A stretch of DNA of 34,150 nt, taken from the NCBI GenBank assembly GCA_029558635.1, contig JAKQEE010000067.1, positions 1 through 34,150 of the forward strand, given 5' to 3'. A model generated the notes under the pieces. It did not search any database, had not been told where the DNA came from, and was given only the letters and a program-made list of their open reading frames with translations. This document shows positions 16,706-22,718 of this stretch, piece after piece; position 1 is the first letter of the stretch; the number at the start of each line of letters is the position of its first letter. Both the position numbers and the translations under genes were made by a program. The DNA comes from Pseudomonadota bacterium. GTDB taxonomy: Bacteria; Pseudomonadota; Alphaproteobacteria; Micavibrionales; Micavibrionaceae.

Positions 16706-16825
16706 TTGTGGGCGTGTAATTACCACATCTTGCTCTCGAAGGTCAAACTCTATGCCGTTGACGAAAAGATTGTGAATGACGAGACCTTGAAGAATCGGTA
16801 TGTGATCCGAGGTCAGGTCTCGTAA
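16706..16825 (+). CDS. Possible 39-residue protein ending at the first ribozyme
   Basis: A TTG start at 16706 sits six bases after GGGGGAG (16693-16699). The frame runs 39 residues (WACNYHILLSKVKLYAVDEK...) to a TAA at 16823, two bases before the first ribozyme begins. Composition is protein-like and non-repetitive. The non-ATG start and small size limit confidence; the alternative is a 140-base untranslated spacer. Confidence 0.4.
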   Translation: MWACNYHILLSKVKLYAVDEKIVNDETLKNRYVIRGQVS

Positions 16826-16826
16826 C

Positions 16827-16884
16827 GCCGAAACGCCCTCCGGGGCGTCCACGGATGGGTGACTCCCTCCGTGCTGATGATGGC
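16827..16884 (+). ncRNA. Type II hammerhead ribozyme, copy 1
   Basis: The order of core elements is that of a hammerhead opened at stem II. GCC (16827-16829, stem II strand), GAAA (16830-16833), stem III CGCCC/GGGCG with a TCCG loop, the cleavage triplet GUC with scission predicted after C16849, stem I (CACGGA/TCCGTG plus an inner GGG/CCC), then CTGATGA (16874-16880) and GGC. One extra U (16881) lies between the core and the closing stem II, and stem II is only 3 bp, so it may be weaker than copy 2. Cleavage would free the mRNA of the downstream 16916 gene. Confidence 0.75.
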
Positions 16885-16915
16885 AAGTCATTAGAACAAA
16901 ATCAGGGGGTGCGTT

Positions 16916-17275
16916 ATGAATAACGCGGAAGTCGTGTCTGTTTACACCCGGTACAACGCAATCGAAGACGGTTTTCTGGTCGATTTGACGGCGGTATCGA
17001 GGCCGTGCGGGATTATTGTCCCGGTAGCAGTAACGGATCATGTGTGGTATGAGATCGGTGATCCTGATAACAGCCGGTCGGCTATTATGATGATCGACTC
17101 ATTGCGAAAGGAAATCAAGCTGGCGACGGAAGGAAAAGTGAGGCCAGACGGCAACATCTTACCATTCCAGTACGACGGGCTGGAACTGTGGTCGGTTCTC
17201 TCTGATGAGATTACGGATGCCAGCGGGGAAAAGATCGAAACCTGTATGACGATCATGTTCCCGGAGGATTATTAG
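16916..17275 (+). CDS. Small protein encoded between two ribozymes, unknown
   Basis: 119 residues from ATG 16916, preceded by a 24-base segment identical to that before the 18271 gene, which contains AATCAGGGGG. Soluble, mixed alpha/beta (ITVPVAVTDHVWYEIGDPD is approximated by IIVPVAVTDHVWYEIGDPD in the translation; DSLRKEIKLATEGK; SDEITDASGEKIETCMTI). No domain recognised. Its stop codon at 17273 abuts the second ribozyme. If both ribozymes cut, this gene is released as a monocistronic RNA of about 450 bases. Confidence 0.65.
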   Translation: MNNAEVVSVYTRYNAIEDGFLVDLTAVSRPCGIIVPVAVTDHVWYEIGDPDNSRSAIMMIDSLRKEIKLATEGKVRPDGNILPFQYDGLELWSVLSDEITDASGEKIETCMTIMFPEDY

Positions 17276-17333
17276 CCGAAACGCCCCTGCGGGGGCGTCC
17301 GCGAGCGGGTGGTTCCCGCCGCGCTGATGAGGC
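17275..17333 (+). ncRNA. Type II hammerhead ribozyme, copy 2
   Basis: All core elements are canonical: GCC (17275-17277), GAAA (17278-17281), stem III of 6 bp (17282-17287 with 17292-17297) and a 4-base loop, cleavage triplet GUC with predicted scission after C17299, stem I (CGCG/CGCG, then GCGGG/CCCGC with a one-base bulge and loop TGGTT), CTGATGA (17324-17330) and GGC (17331-17333) closing stem II with the initial GCC. The A-U and C-G pairs that normally flank the site (GAAAC opposite GUC) are present. It lies between the stop of one gene and the ribosome-binding segment of the DUF932 gene. Confidence 0.87.
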
Positions 17334-17371
17334 AAGCCGAATCAGAAAATCAAAATCAGGAGTGTAAGGTT

Positions 17372-18193
17372 ATGCAAGCACAAGCACAGGTTTTAGGAAA
17401 AGATCGGATGCCGCAAGCGGTTCTCGCGGAGAAAGCGCATGAGCGCGTGGGCAAAAACTACACGTTCATACCGACGTACAAGATCATTGATGATCTTGAC
17501 AAGTTGGGCTGGCTCCCGGTGAGAGCGCAGGAGGCGCGGGTCAGGAAAGAGGAATTTCAGGGCTTCCAGAAGCACATCGTCCGGTTCCGGCAACAGGAAT
17601 CGGGGTTTAATCTGGAAAACCTTGTCGGAGAGCTTTTTCCCGAACTCGTACTATTCGGCGATCACCGTGGCATGGGATCATTCAAGCTGTCGCTCGGGCT
17701 GTTCCGAATCGTATGCACGAACGGTCTCGTAACGGCGGATGAGATTTACGGGTCAATCCGCATCTCTCACCGTGGTTACACACTCCGGGAGATAGAGCGC
17801 ATGGTTAAGAAATTCGCGAAGACCTCTCCGAAACTCGTGGACGACATCAACAAGTTCAAGACCATTGAACTCACAGAAGTCGAGCGCGAAACCTTCGCGG
17901 CGGACGCGATGAAATTACGGTGGGGTGATCTCGCCCCCGTCGAGAAACCAAGCGATCTTCTCCGAACCCGACGATCCGCAGATCGCGGAAATTCGTTGTG
18001 GGCGACGTACAACGTACTGCAAGAGAACTTGATGAAGGGCGGGATTCGGTTCCTGTCCCGATCCGAGAATGATCCTCTAAAGGTCAGGCGCAATCGCACC
18101 CGTGCGGTCGCGGCCCCGGCGGAGGAAATGCGGGTCAATCAAGGGCTTTGGCAGATGATGGTGATGTATGCGGCCATCGCGAACAACCGTTAG
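17372..18193 (+). CDS. DUF932-family phage/plasmid protein
   Basis: 273 residues. ATG 17372 follows AAAATCAGGAG; an in-frame GTG at 17309 lies inside the ribozyme and is rejected. The N-terminal part (NYTFIPTYKIIDDLDKLGWLPVRAQEARV) and the middle (FPELVLFGDHRGMGSFKLSLGLFRIVCTNGLV) match the DUF932 pattern seen in phage and plasmid proteins, where the xxxFRxVCxNG block is typical. A helical C-terminus follows (NSLWATYNVLQENLMKGG). Biochemical function of the family is not established; it is often found near DNA-handling and anti-defence genes. Its mRNA leader would begin at the hammerhead cut. Confidence 0.8.
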   Translation: MQAQAQVLGKDRMPQAVLAEKAHERVGKNYTFIPTYKIIDDLDKLGWLPVRAQEARVRKEEFQGFQKHIVRFRQQESGFNLENLVGELFPELVLFGDHRGMGSFKLSLGLFRIVCTNGLVTADEIYGSIRISHRGYTLREIERMVKKFAKTSPKLVDDINKFKTIELTEVERETFAADAMKLRWGDLAPVEKPSDLLRTRRSADRGNSLWATYNVLQENLMKGGIRFLSRSENDPLKVRRNRTRAVAAPAEEMRVNQGLWQMMVMYAAIANNR

Positions 18194-18196
18194 TAA

Positions 18197-18242
18197 AATG
18201 CCTTCAAGGGAGCCGGATTCGTCCGGCTTCCAAAAAGGCATT
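18197..18242 (+). promoter_or_regulatory. Leader hairpin before the 18271 gene
   Basis: A two-tier hairpin: outer 8-bp AATGCCTT/AAGGCATT (18197-18204 with 18235-18242), inner 10-bp stem (18208-18217 with 18222-18231, one G-U) closed by a TTCG loop. It begins four bases after the upstream stop and is followed by GGAAAGCAAC and then AAAATCAGGGGG. No T-run follows, so it is not a standard terminator. Confidence 0.7.
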
Positions 18243-18270
18243 GGAAAGCAACAAAATCAGGGGGTGCGTT

Positions 18271-18564
18271 ATGGAAAAACTAAAATTAAAGCCGGAAATG
18301 ATGAGCCGGGTAAAGTACCGAAAGGTTGGGAGTTCGTGCGACGGCAATATCTATGATATTATGCTCGATGGGCGAATCATAGGAACCGTCGGAAAAACTG
18401 GCGATGCTGTGCGTACATTCTGGACCTGCGACCCCGCAGAGGATGTCGAGGTTTTCAAAAATTCCCAAAGAAGTCGTCGTTGGGGATCGAACTGGAATGA
18501 TGCCAGAAATTGCGAAATGACGAGAGACAGCGCAACATACGCAAGGCTTTTCGGAAATTACTGA
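18271..18564 (+). CDS. Small early-region protein, unknown
   Basis: 97 residues from ATG 18271, chosen because the AAAATCAGGGGG leader ends seven bases before it; longer in-frame versions would run through the hairpin. Basic, soluble (RVKYRKVGSSCDGNIYDIMLDG, a strand pair, then SRRWGSNWNDARNCEM). No domain recognised. It shares an identical 24-base leader with the 16916 gene. Confidence 0.65.
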   Translation: MEKLKLKPEMMSRVKYRKVGSSCDGNIYDIMLDGRIIGTVGKTGDAVRTFWTCDPAEDVEVFKNSQRSRRWGSNWNDARNCEMTRDSATYARLFGNY

Positions 18565-18571
18565 TGAATCT

Positions 18572-18605
18572 CGCCGCGACGAACCGCAAGGTTCGTCAGA
18601 CGGCG
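18572..18605 (+). promoter_or_regulatory. Leader hairpin before the 18633 gene
   Basis: Inner 8-bp stem GACGAACC/GGTTCGTC with a GCAA tetraloop (18578-18597) on an outer 5-bp stem (18572-18576 with 18601-18605). GGGAAATC and AAAATCAGGGGG follow. It starts within ten bases of the upstream stop codon, like the neighbouring leader hairpins. Confidence 0.7.
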
Positions 18606-18632
18606 TGGGAAATCAAAATCAGGGGGTGCATC

Positions 18633-18978
18633 ATGGCAAATTTCAATTTGATCGGGTTCCGGCATTGACGGCGATTGGAAAATCGTCCGACAGAAAAATG
18701 GATCATGGGTATGCTCAAACAGTTTCCATGTAATGAATGAGAACGGCTACTATGATGGATGGACACCGTTCAAAGTGAAGTTTTTTATCCATCAAAAGGA
18801 TGTCGTGAATAAGTTGCGCGGCCCACTCGCGGGGAAAACGCAAGTCATTCACAGGAAGGGTGACGCTGATTTTACGGTATTTTGCCGCGATCCTGAACTC
18901 CGGGCCTATTTGACGGACACGATCGACGCGGCTTTCTCGGACTTTGGATTTTTCGAGTGCCGAAACGAGATCATCTAA
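18633..18978 (+). pseudogene. Frameshifted small gene (or uncorrected single-base error)
   Basis: ATG 18633 has the operon's AAAATCAGGGGG leader, yet its frame stops after 11 codons (MANFNLIGFRH, TGA at 18666). The +1 frame is open from 18652 through 18978 and reads as a good protein (DGDWKIVRQKNGSWVCSN, then YDGWTPFKVKFFIHQKD...). A start in that frame exists only at ATG 18733, without a ribosome binding site. A single-base change between about 18651 and 18666 would restore a protein of about 114 residues. It could be a real mutation, a sequencing or assembly error, or a +1 programmed shift. Function unknown. Confidence 0.6.
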
Positions 18979-18989
18979 CCATTTCCATC

Positions 18990-19031
18990 CCGGCTTCCGA
19001 GGAACCAGCAATGGTTCCTTTGTGGCCGTGG
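18990..19031 (+). promoter_or_regulatory. Leader hairpin before the 19064 gene
   Basis: Inner stem GGAACC/GGTTCC (19001-19006 with 19013-19018), outer CGGC/GCCG (18991-18994 with 19025-19028), followed by GTGGGAAGC and then a CAGGAGG ribosome binding site. It belongs to the same series of gene-leader hairpins, though less regular. Confidence 0.55.
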
Positions 19032-19063
19032 GAAGCGTAAAATTCAAATACAGGAGGTCGAAC

Positions 19064-19279
19064 ATGAAGGTTGATATTCTGTTCGATGATCTTTCAGGGT
19101 GCGCCGGTAACACGCTTGTTGCCGGAGCGGGAGTAAACCATCGCACGATCCGCCACGTTGACGAAGGGCAGATATACGCTCTTCTCGGCGGGAAGGATTA
19201 CAAGCGTTTCATCGATGGCGATTACGAGTTCGACGTACCGGAAGCAAAATTCTGGTCGTTGTTCGGGAAAAGGAGGTAG
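19064..19279 (+). CDS. Small early-region protein, unknown
   Basis: 71 residues from ATG 19064, seven bases after CAGGAGG. MKVDILFDDLSGCAGNTLVAG, then HVDEGQIYALLGGKDYKRFIDGDYEFDVPEAKFW. Acidic and soluble with no recognised domain. The next gene begins two bases after its stop, so the two are probably translated together. Confidence 0.65.
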   Translation: MKVDILFDDLSGCAGNTLVAGAGVNHRTIRHVDEGQIYALLGGKDYKRFIDGDYEFDVPEAKFWSLFGKRR

Positions 19280-19281
19280 CT

Positions 19282-19545
19282 ATGGAAGCCGCGAGAATAG
19301 CAGAACGGTTTGCGTACTACATCCCGTTCAATCACTACATCGAGGGCGAGGGCTATCAGGTCGCCGTGGTGAAGGAATACGAATCGGGCTACTACCTCAC
19401 GGATTGGGTGTGGGGGCCAACACTCGATGATGCGAAGAAGATGGCAGATGTTTTCAATCGACGCCTCGGGCTGTCGGATGATGACGTTGATTCGATAATC
19501 ATGTCGTCAATGTTCGCATCGATGCCATGCCGAGGTACGGCGTAG
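19282..19545 (+). CDS. Small early-region protein, unknown
   Basis: 87 residues, ATG 19282 with an excellent AAAGGAGG. Acidic, aromatic-rich (YIEGEGYQVAVVKEYESGYYLTDWVWGPTLDDAKKMADVFNRRLGL). The GPTLDDAKKMADVFNRRLG segment, a turn then a helix, is common in small phage proteins of unknown role. No leader hairpin; coupled to the gene upstream. Confidence 0.7.
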   Translation: MEAARIAERFAYYIPFNHYIEGEGYQVAVVKEYESGYYLTDWVWGPTLDDAKKMADVFNRRLGLSDDDVDSIIMSSMFASMPCRGTA

Positions 19546-19551
19546 GGTGAT

Positions 19552-19596
19552 CGCTGGCAAGGGGGCCGACCACGGTGTCGGTCTCCTTTGACGGCG
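19552..19596 (+). promoter_or_regulatory. Leader hairpin before the 19629 gene
   Basis: A long hairpin: outer CGCTGGCAA with TTGACGGCG (one mismatch, 19552-19560 with 19588-19596) and inner 10-bp stem with two G-U pairs (19561-19570 with 19577-19586), loop CACGGT. It is followed by TGGAAAGCAAC as in the 18197-18242 leader and then a TTGGAGG ribosome binding site. Confidence 0.7.
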
Positions 19597-19628
19597 TGGA
19601 AAGCAACTACCACATTGGAGGCAAGGTC

Positions 19629-19838
19629 ATGTATTACGAGATCAATGTTTCAAAGGATGGCGTTCATCTGTTCGCTACGGCGGAGCGGTCGATCCCGACG
19701 GCTAGTTGGGCGAGAAAGGTTTTAGAGTACATTTGCGAAAAATTTCCCGAATCAGAGGGCTTTTCTGTGACCATATTCAGATGGGAGAAGACAGGAACGG
19801 GATTCACACCGGAGGAATTTTTCGAGATGAAACCTTAA
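19629..19838 (+). CDS. Small early-region protein, unknown
   Basis: 69 residues from ATG 19629, which is preceded by TTGGAGG; the earlier in-frame ATG at 19575 lies in the hairpin. Reads as a strand-helix-strand protein (YYEINVSKDGVHLFATAERS, then ARKVLEYICEKFPESEGFSVTIFRWEK), a small alpha/beta fold. Last gene of the operon before two terminators. Function unknown. Confidence 0.65.
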   Translation: MYYEINVSKDGVHLFATAERSIPTASWARKVLEYICEKFPESEGFSVTIFRWEKTGTGFTPEEFFEMKP

Positions 19839-19844
19839 AAAACA

Positions 19845-19877
19845 GGGGCGGGTTTTTATACCCGCCCCCAACTTTTT
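19845..19877 (+). terminator. Intrinsic terminator 1 of the small-gene operon
   Basis: A 9-bp GC-rich stem (19845-19853 with 19860-19868), six-base loop, then CAAC and five T residues. It lies six bases after the last gene of the operon. Confidence 0.7.
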
Positions 19878-19901
19878 ATAGGAGGTTCGCCCATGAAGAA
19901 A

Positions 19902-19924
19902 GCGGCTTTTATAGCCGCGTTTTT
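19902..19924 (+). terminator. Intrinsic terminator 2, upstream of promoter B
   Basis: A 6-bp stem GCGGCT/AGCCGC (19902-19907 with 19913-19918) followed by G and five T residues. A short ORF (ATG 19893, 18 codons, with GGAGG upstream) covers it, so the hairpin could be affected by translation. It insulates the next promoter. Confidence 0.65.
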
Positions 19925-19948
19925 CTGTTTTGGCAACACTTTTTTTTG

Positions 19949-19978
19949 TTGACAATATGTGGCATCCGGTAGTACCTT
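19949..19978 (+). promoter_or_regulatory. Promoter B (TTGACA-18-TACCTT)
   Basis: Consensus -35 TTGACA (19949-19954) and -10-like TACCTT (19973-19978), spacer 18. The upstream ACAC followed by a T-run and GTTGAC, and the TAGTAC at the -10 edge, repeat promoter A. It is placed to drive the recombination operon from 20006. Confidence 0.7.
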
Positions 19979-20005
19979 ATGGTAACATCACACGAGGAGG
20001 TCAAA

Positions 20006-20179
20006 ATGCCAAAAGTCAAGAAGCCGGAAGATGTCTCTATCCGTATCAGGTGTCGGGACATCGAGCAAAAAAAGTCGATCCTTCGCTCCATGAGGCGGGT
20101 TCGAGGCGTCCACGATGTTAAATCCATAGACATCGTTCTCGCTGGCGTGAAGGCAATCGAGGGCAAGGGGGACAAGTAA
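20006..20179 (+). CDS. Small protein, possible ribbon-helix-helix type
   Basis: 57 residues; ATG 20006 has CGAGGAGG seven bases upstream. The layout is a strand (VSIRIRC), a helix (DIEQKKSILRSMRRVRG) and a second helix (SIDIVLAGVKAIEG), compatible with a ribbon-helix-helix DNA-binding fold. As first gene of the operon it could autoregulate promoter B; this is inference. The stop overlaps the next start by one base. Confidence 0.6.
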   Translation: MPKVKKPEDVSIRIRCRDIEQKKSILRSMRRVRGVHDVKSIDIVLAGVKAIEGKGDK

Positions 20180-20550
20180 TGGGGAAAGGAGGATCGTTTA
20201 CGGTTAGCGTAGAGGTTGAACTTGACCTCGAACTCGAAATCGAGGACTATATGCCGCCGTCTCCGGGGCGACTGTCAGGGCCACCAGAGGACTGTTATCC
20301 GCCAGAAGATTCGGAGTTCGACATAGCGAAAGCCTATGCGGTTTTCCCGGAGCGGGTCGCGGTCGTGGAGGGCGGGGTTATCGTTCGCTACGAAAACAGG
20401 AAGCGGAGGGTGGAGCTTCCCCCCGAGCTTTTGCGCGAAATCACCATCTTATATGATGGTTTTGGCGAGGTCGTAGACGAGGAAGCGAGCGAGTTGCATC
20501 AAGCGGCCCGTAATGAGGCCGAGATTGAGATGATGGAGGATAGAGGATGA
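20179..20550 (+). CDS. Acidic protein preceding the annealase gene, unknown
   Basis: 123 residues, ATG 20179 overlapping the previous TAA. Strongly acidic start (VEVELDLELEIEDYMPPSPG), a proline-rich linker, then a beta segment (AVVEGGVIVRYENRKRRVELPPELL) and an acidic helical end. No family recognised. Coupled by a 4-base ATGA overlap to the RecT/Bet gene, so it is probably a partner in recombination or its control. Confidence 0.65.
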   Translation: MGKGGSFTVSVEVELDLELEIEDYMPPSPGRLSGPPEDCYPPEDSEFDIAKAYAVFPERVAVVEGGVIVRYENRKRRVELPPELLREITILYDGFGEVVDEEASELHQAARNEAEIEMMEDRG

Positions 20551-21428
20551 CGACGAAGAAGAAAGCGAAGAAGGAACCGAAGAAGGGAACGGAGCTTGTT
20601 GTCTCGGAAAAGCCGGTGGCGATTGTCGAAGAAAAGGATCACGTTGGCGAAAGCCTGATCCTTCAATATCTCGACGCCTTCGGCTTTTCTTATTTGACGA
20701 AAGCGGAGAAGATGCAGTTCATCGGGATCGCGAAGGCGTTCCAGTTGAATCCATTTAAGCGCGAAATCCATTGCGTACCATACATGACCACCGTAAAAAA
20801 CCCCGTGACCGGGGAGTGGAAAAAAGAGAAGGAGCGCAAGCTCTCAATCATCACCGGCTACGAGGTCTATATCAACCGCGCCGAGCGTTCGGGAAGGCTA
20901 GACGGCTGGAATGTGAAGATCGTGGACGAGGGAACGCCGAAGTGCCGTGCTGTCGTCACCATCCACCGAAAGGGATGGGGGCACCCAATGGAACACGAGG
21001 TCTTCTTGCGTGAGTTCCGGAAAGAAACGAAAGCGTGGAAGGAGATGCCATTCTTCATGCTGAAAAAAGTGGCAATCGCGCAGGGGATGAGGCTCGCTTT
21101 CCCCGATGCCGTTGGCGGGATGCCATATACCGGCGACGAGATCATGGGTGACATCATCGAGGCCGACGCGCACTCCGAAGACGTTGGCTCTATTCCAGCG
21201 GAAACCCCGGAAGAACTCGCGGAGAAAACGAGGGCACAAGCCGAGGCCCGCGAAAAGCTCGATGGCCTTTCTTCCGCCGTGAAAGAGGGTTTCCGCATCC
21301 TCGGATATACCGACAAGACAATGTGGGCCTTCTGTAATAAGTTCGGATGGGATGATCGGCGCATCATGTCCGAGATCAACAAGATCGTGGACGTGAGGGA
21401 AGCCTCGAAACAGGAGCAATCGAAATGA
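20547..21428 (+). CDS. bet: RecT/Bet-family single-strand annealing protein
   Basis: 293 residues, ATG 20547. The body follows the lambda Bet/RecT pattern: IGIAKAFQLNPFKREIHCVPY (compare the family's xxxLNPFxxEIxxxPY), KLSIITGYEVYINRAERSGRLDGW, VTIHRKGWGHPMEHEVFLREF, and MPFFMLKKVAIAQGMRLAFPD followed by a GGMPYTGDE loop. Family members coat single-stranded DNA and anneal complementary strands. An extra Lys-rich N-terminus (about 25 residues) and a helical C-terminal tail flank the core. Its exonuclease partner gene overlaps the end by 4 bases, as in other phage recombination modules. Length is close to the usual 250-300. Confidence 0.92.
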   Translation: MTTKKKAKKEPKKGTELVVSEKPVAIVEEKDHVGESLILQYLDAFGFSYLTKAEKMQFIGIAKAFQLNPFKREIHCVPYMTTVKNPVTGEWKKEKERKLSIITGYEVYINRAERSGRLDGWNVKIVDEGTPKCRAVVTIHRKGWGHPMEHEVFLREFRKETKAWKEMPFFMLKKVAIAQGMRLAFPDAVGGMPYTGDEIMGDIIEADAHSEDVGSIPAETPEELAEKTRAQAEAREKLDGLSSAVKEGFRILGYTDKTMWAFCNKFGWDDRRIMSEINKIVDVREASKQEQSK

Positions 21429-22009
21429 AGGTCGATTTCGACGGCGAAAAACACCTGTATTCGGTAGATGGCAAGGTGATTCGGCTGTCAGTAACCGGCA
21501 TATTGCCGAAGCCGGAGTTTTTCTGCACTCCCGAGGAACTCGAAAAGGCTCGGCAAGACGGTAACGACAAGCACTCCATGATTAAGATGTATCACGACAC
21601 CGGGGGGGAGACGTTCGACTCCCCGTTCCTCGTCGCATACGACACCTTCATCCGAGAGAACGAACCCGTACTCGGTAAGTTCATGTACTGCGAGCGCCCC
21701 TTGTATTCAGAAAAGGACGACTACGCGGGGACGCCCGATCTTATTTTCACAAAGGCGCTGATAGACTTGAAACGCACCATCGGCGACAAGCGCTATCATG
21801 CACTCCAACTCGCGGGCTATCACGCGCTCGCCCACGAGAACCAAATTTTACCGCCGAAATTCAATCGGTGGTTGGTTTTGACGTATGACGGCAATGATTT
21901 CAGGCTCGTCAATGTCTATAACGACAAAGCATCAGATGTTTTTAAGATGCTTTTGCGGAAGCGTAAAATCGAGATCAATGTCTCGAATTATTTCAACACT
22001 ACATTTTGA
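21425..22009 (+). CDS. PD-(D/E)XK recombination exonuclease, RecE/Cas4-like
   Basis: 194 residues starting in an ATGA overlap with the annealase gene. The nuclease core is visible: E90 in YCERPLYS, GTPDLIF with D105, ALIDLKRT with D114 and K116, then QLAGYHAL with Q128. This matches the RecB/Cas4-like PD-(D/E)XK exonucleases paired with RecT/Bet in phages. Expected role: resecting double-strand ends to give single strands for the annealase. Shorter than lambda Exo and lacking any Cys cluster, so no iron-sulfur cluster as in Cas4. Confidence 0.88.
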   Translation: MKVDFDGEKHLYSVDGKVIRLSVTGILPKPEFFCTPEELEKARQDGNDKHSMIKMYHDTGGETFDSPFLVAYDTFIRENEPVLGKFMYCERPLYSEKDDYAGTPDLIFTKALIDLKRTIGDKRYHALQLAGYHALAHENQILPPKFNRWLVLTYDGNDFRLVNVYNDKASDVFKMLLRKRKIEINVSNYFNTTF

Positions 22010-22022
22010 TGGAGGATGGACG

Positions 22023-22718
22023 ATGGAAGAACAAGAGTTAAGACAGGAGATCGAACCCGTTATCGGAGAGGCGGGCGCTCTGGTAGTTGACAACAAGGAG
22101 TCATTCGAGCGAGCGAGTAGATTCATTCTCGAACTCGATGGTCTCGCGAAGAAGATCAAGGCGTATTGGTTCGAGCCGAAGAAGCGGGCATGGGAAACGC
22201 ATAAGGCTCTCGTCGCGAAAGAGACGGAAATGTTGAAGCCCGTCGAGGAACGCCGGGGCGCACTCGCGTCTAAAGTCAAGGCTTACCTTACCGAGCAAGA
22301 CCGGATTCGCCGCGAGGAACAGCGCAAGCTCGACGAGGAACGCCGGAAGGCCGAGGAAGCCGAGCGAAAGAAGCTCGAAAAGAAGGCGGAGAAGGCCGAG
22401 GCGAAAGGAGATGCGGAGAAGGCCGAGGAACTCCGTCAGAAAGCCGAGGATGTGTACGTTCCCCCGGCAGTTGTCGCGCCGGAGGTCGAGAAGACAACGC
22501 GCACCGAAACCGGAACTGTGAGCCAGCGCAAGGATGTCGAGATCAAAGTCGTTGACGTGAAAGCCGTTCTCGATCTCGTCGTCAAGGGTGAACTCCCAAT
22601 CGGGATAGTAACAATCAGCGAGAGCAAGCTGAAACAGCACGTCAAGCTGATGCAACTCGATCGGCTCGCCGGTTGCGAGATCAAAGAGGTTATCATCGCA
22701 TCGTACAGGGGGAAATGA
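22023..22718 (+). CDS. Long coiled-coil phage protein of the recombination cluster
   Basis: 231 residues. ATG 22023 has GGAGG upstream; longer in-frame versions overlap the exonuclease. The first 90 residues are helical (LDGLAKKIKAYWFEPKKRAWETHKALVAKE), followed by a highly charged coiled coil (Arg/Glu/Lys repeats, about 95-145) and a C-terminal alpha/beta part (VEIKVVDVKAVLDLVVKGELP). This kind of protein commonly neighbours phage RecT and SSB genes; its biochemical role is not settled. Confidence 0.75.
   Translation: MEEQELRQEIEPVIGEAGALVVDNKESFERASRFILELDGLAKKIKAYWFEPKKRAWETHKALVAKETEMLKPVEERRGALASKVKAYLTEQDRIRREEQRKLDEERRKAEEAERKKLEKKAEKAEAKGDAEKAEELRQKAEDVYVPPAVVAPEVEKTTRTETGTVSQRKDVEIKVVDVKAVLDLVVKGELPIGIVTISESKLKQHVKLMQLDRLAGCEIKEVIIASYRGK

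Noticed and set aside
17309..17371. Longer N-terminus (GTG 17309) for the DUF932 protein
   Set aside because: It would translate through the hammerhead core and the conserved ribosome-binding leader. ATG 17372 is correctly spaced from AAAATCAGGAG.
18561..18612. CTGATGA followed by a long stem and GAAA, suggesting a third hammerhead
   Set aside because: CTGATGA overlaps the stop codon of the 18271 gene, an extra unpaired base follows it, and no stem III, NUH site or stem I partner exists on either side. Treated as a leader hairpin only.
21425..22009. Calling the exonuclease a true Cas4
   Set aside because: The cysteines needed for a Cas4 iron-sulfur cluster are missing, and the neighbour is a RecT/Bet annealase, not CRISPR adaptation genes.
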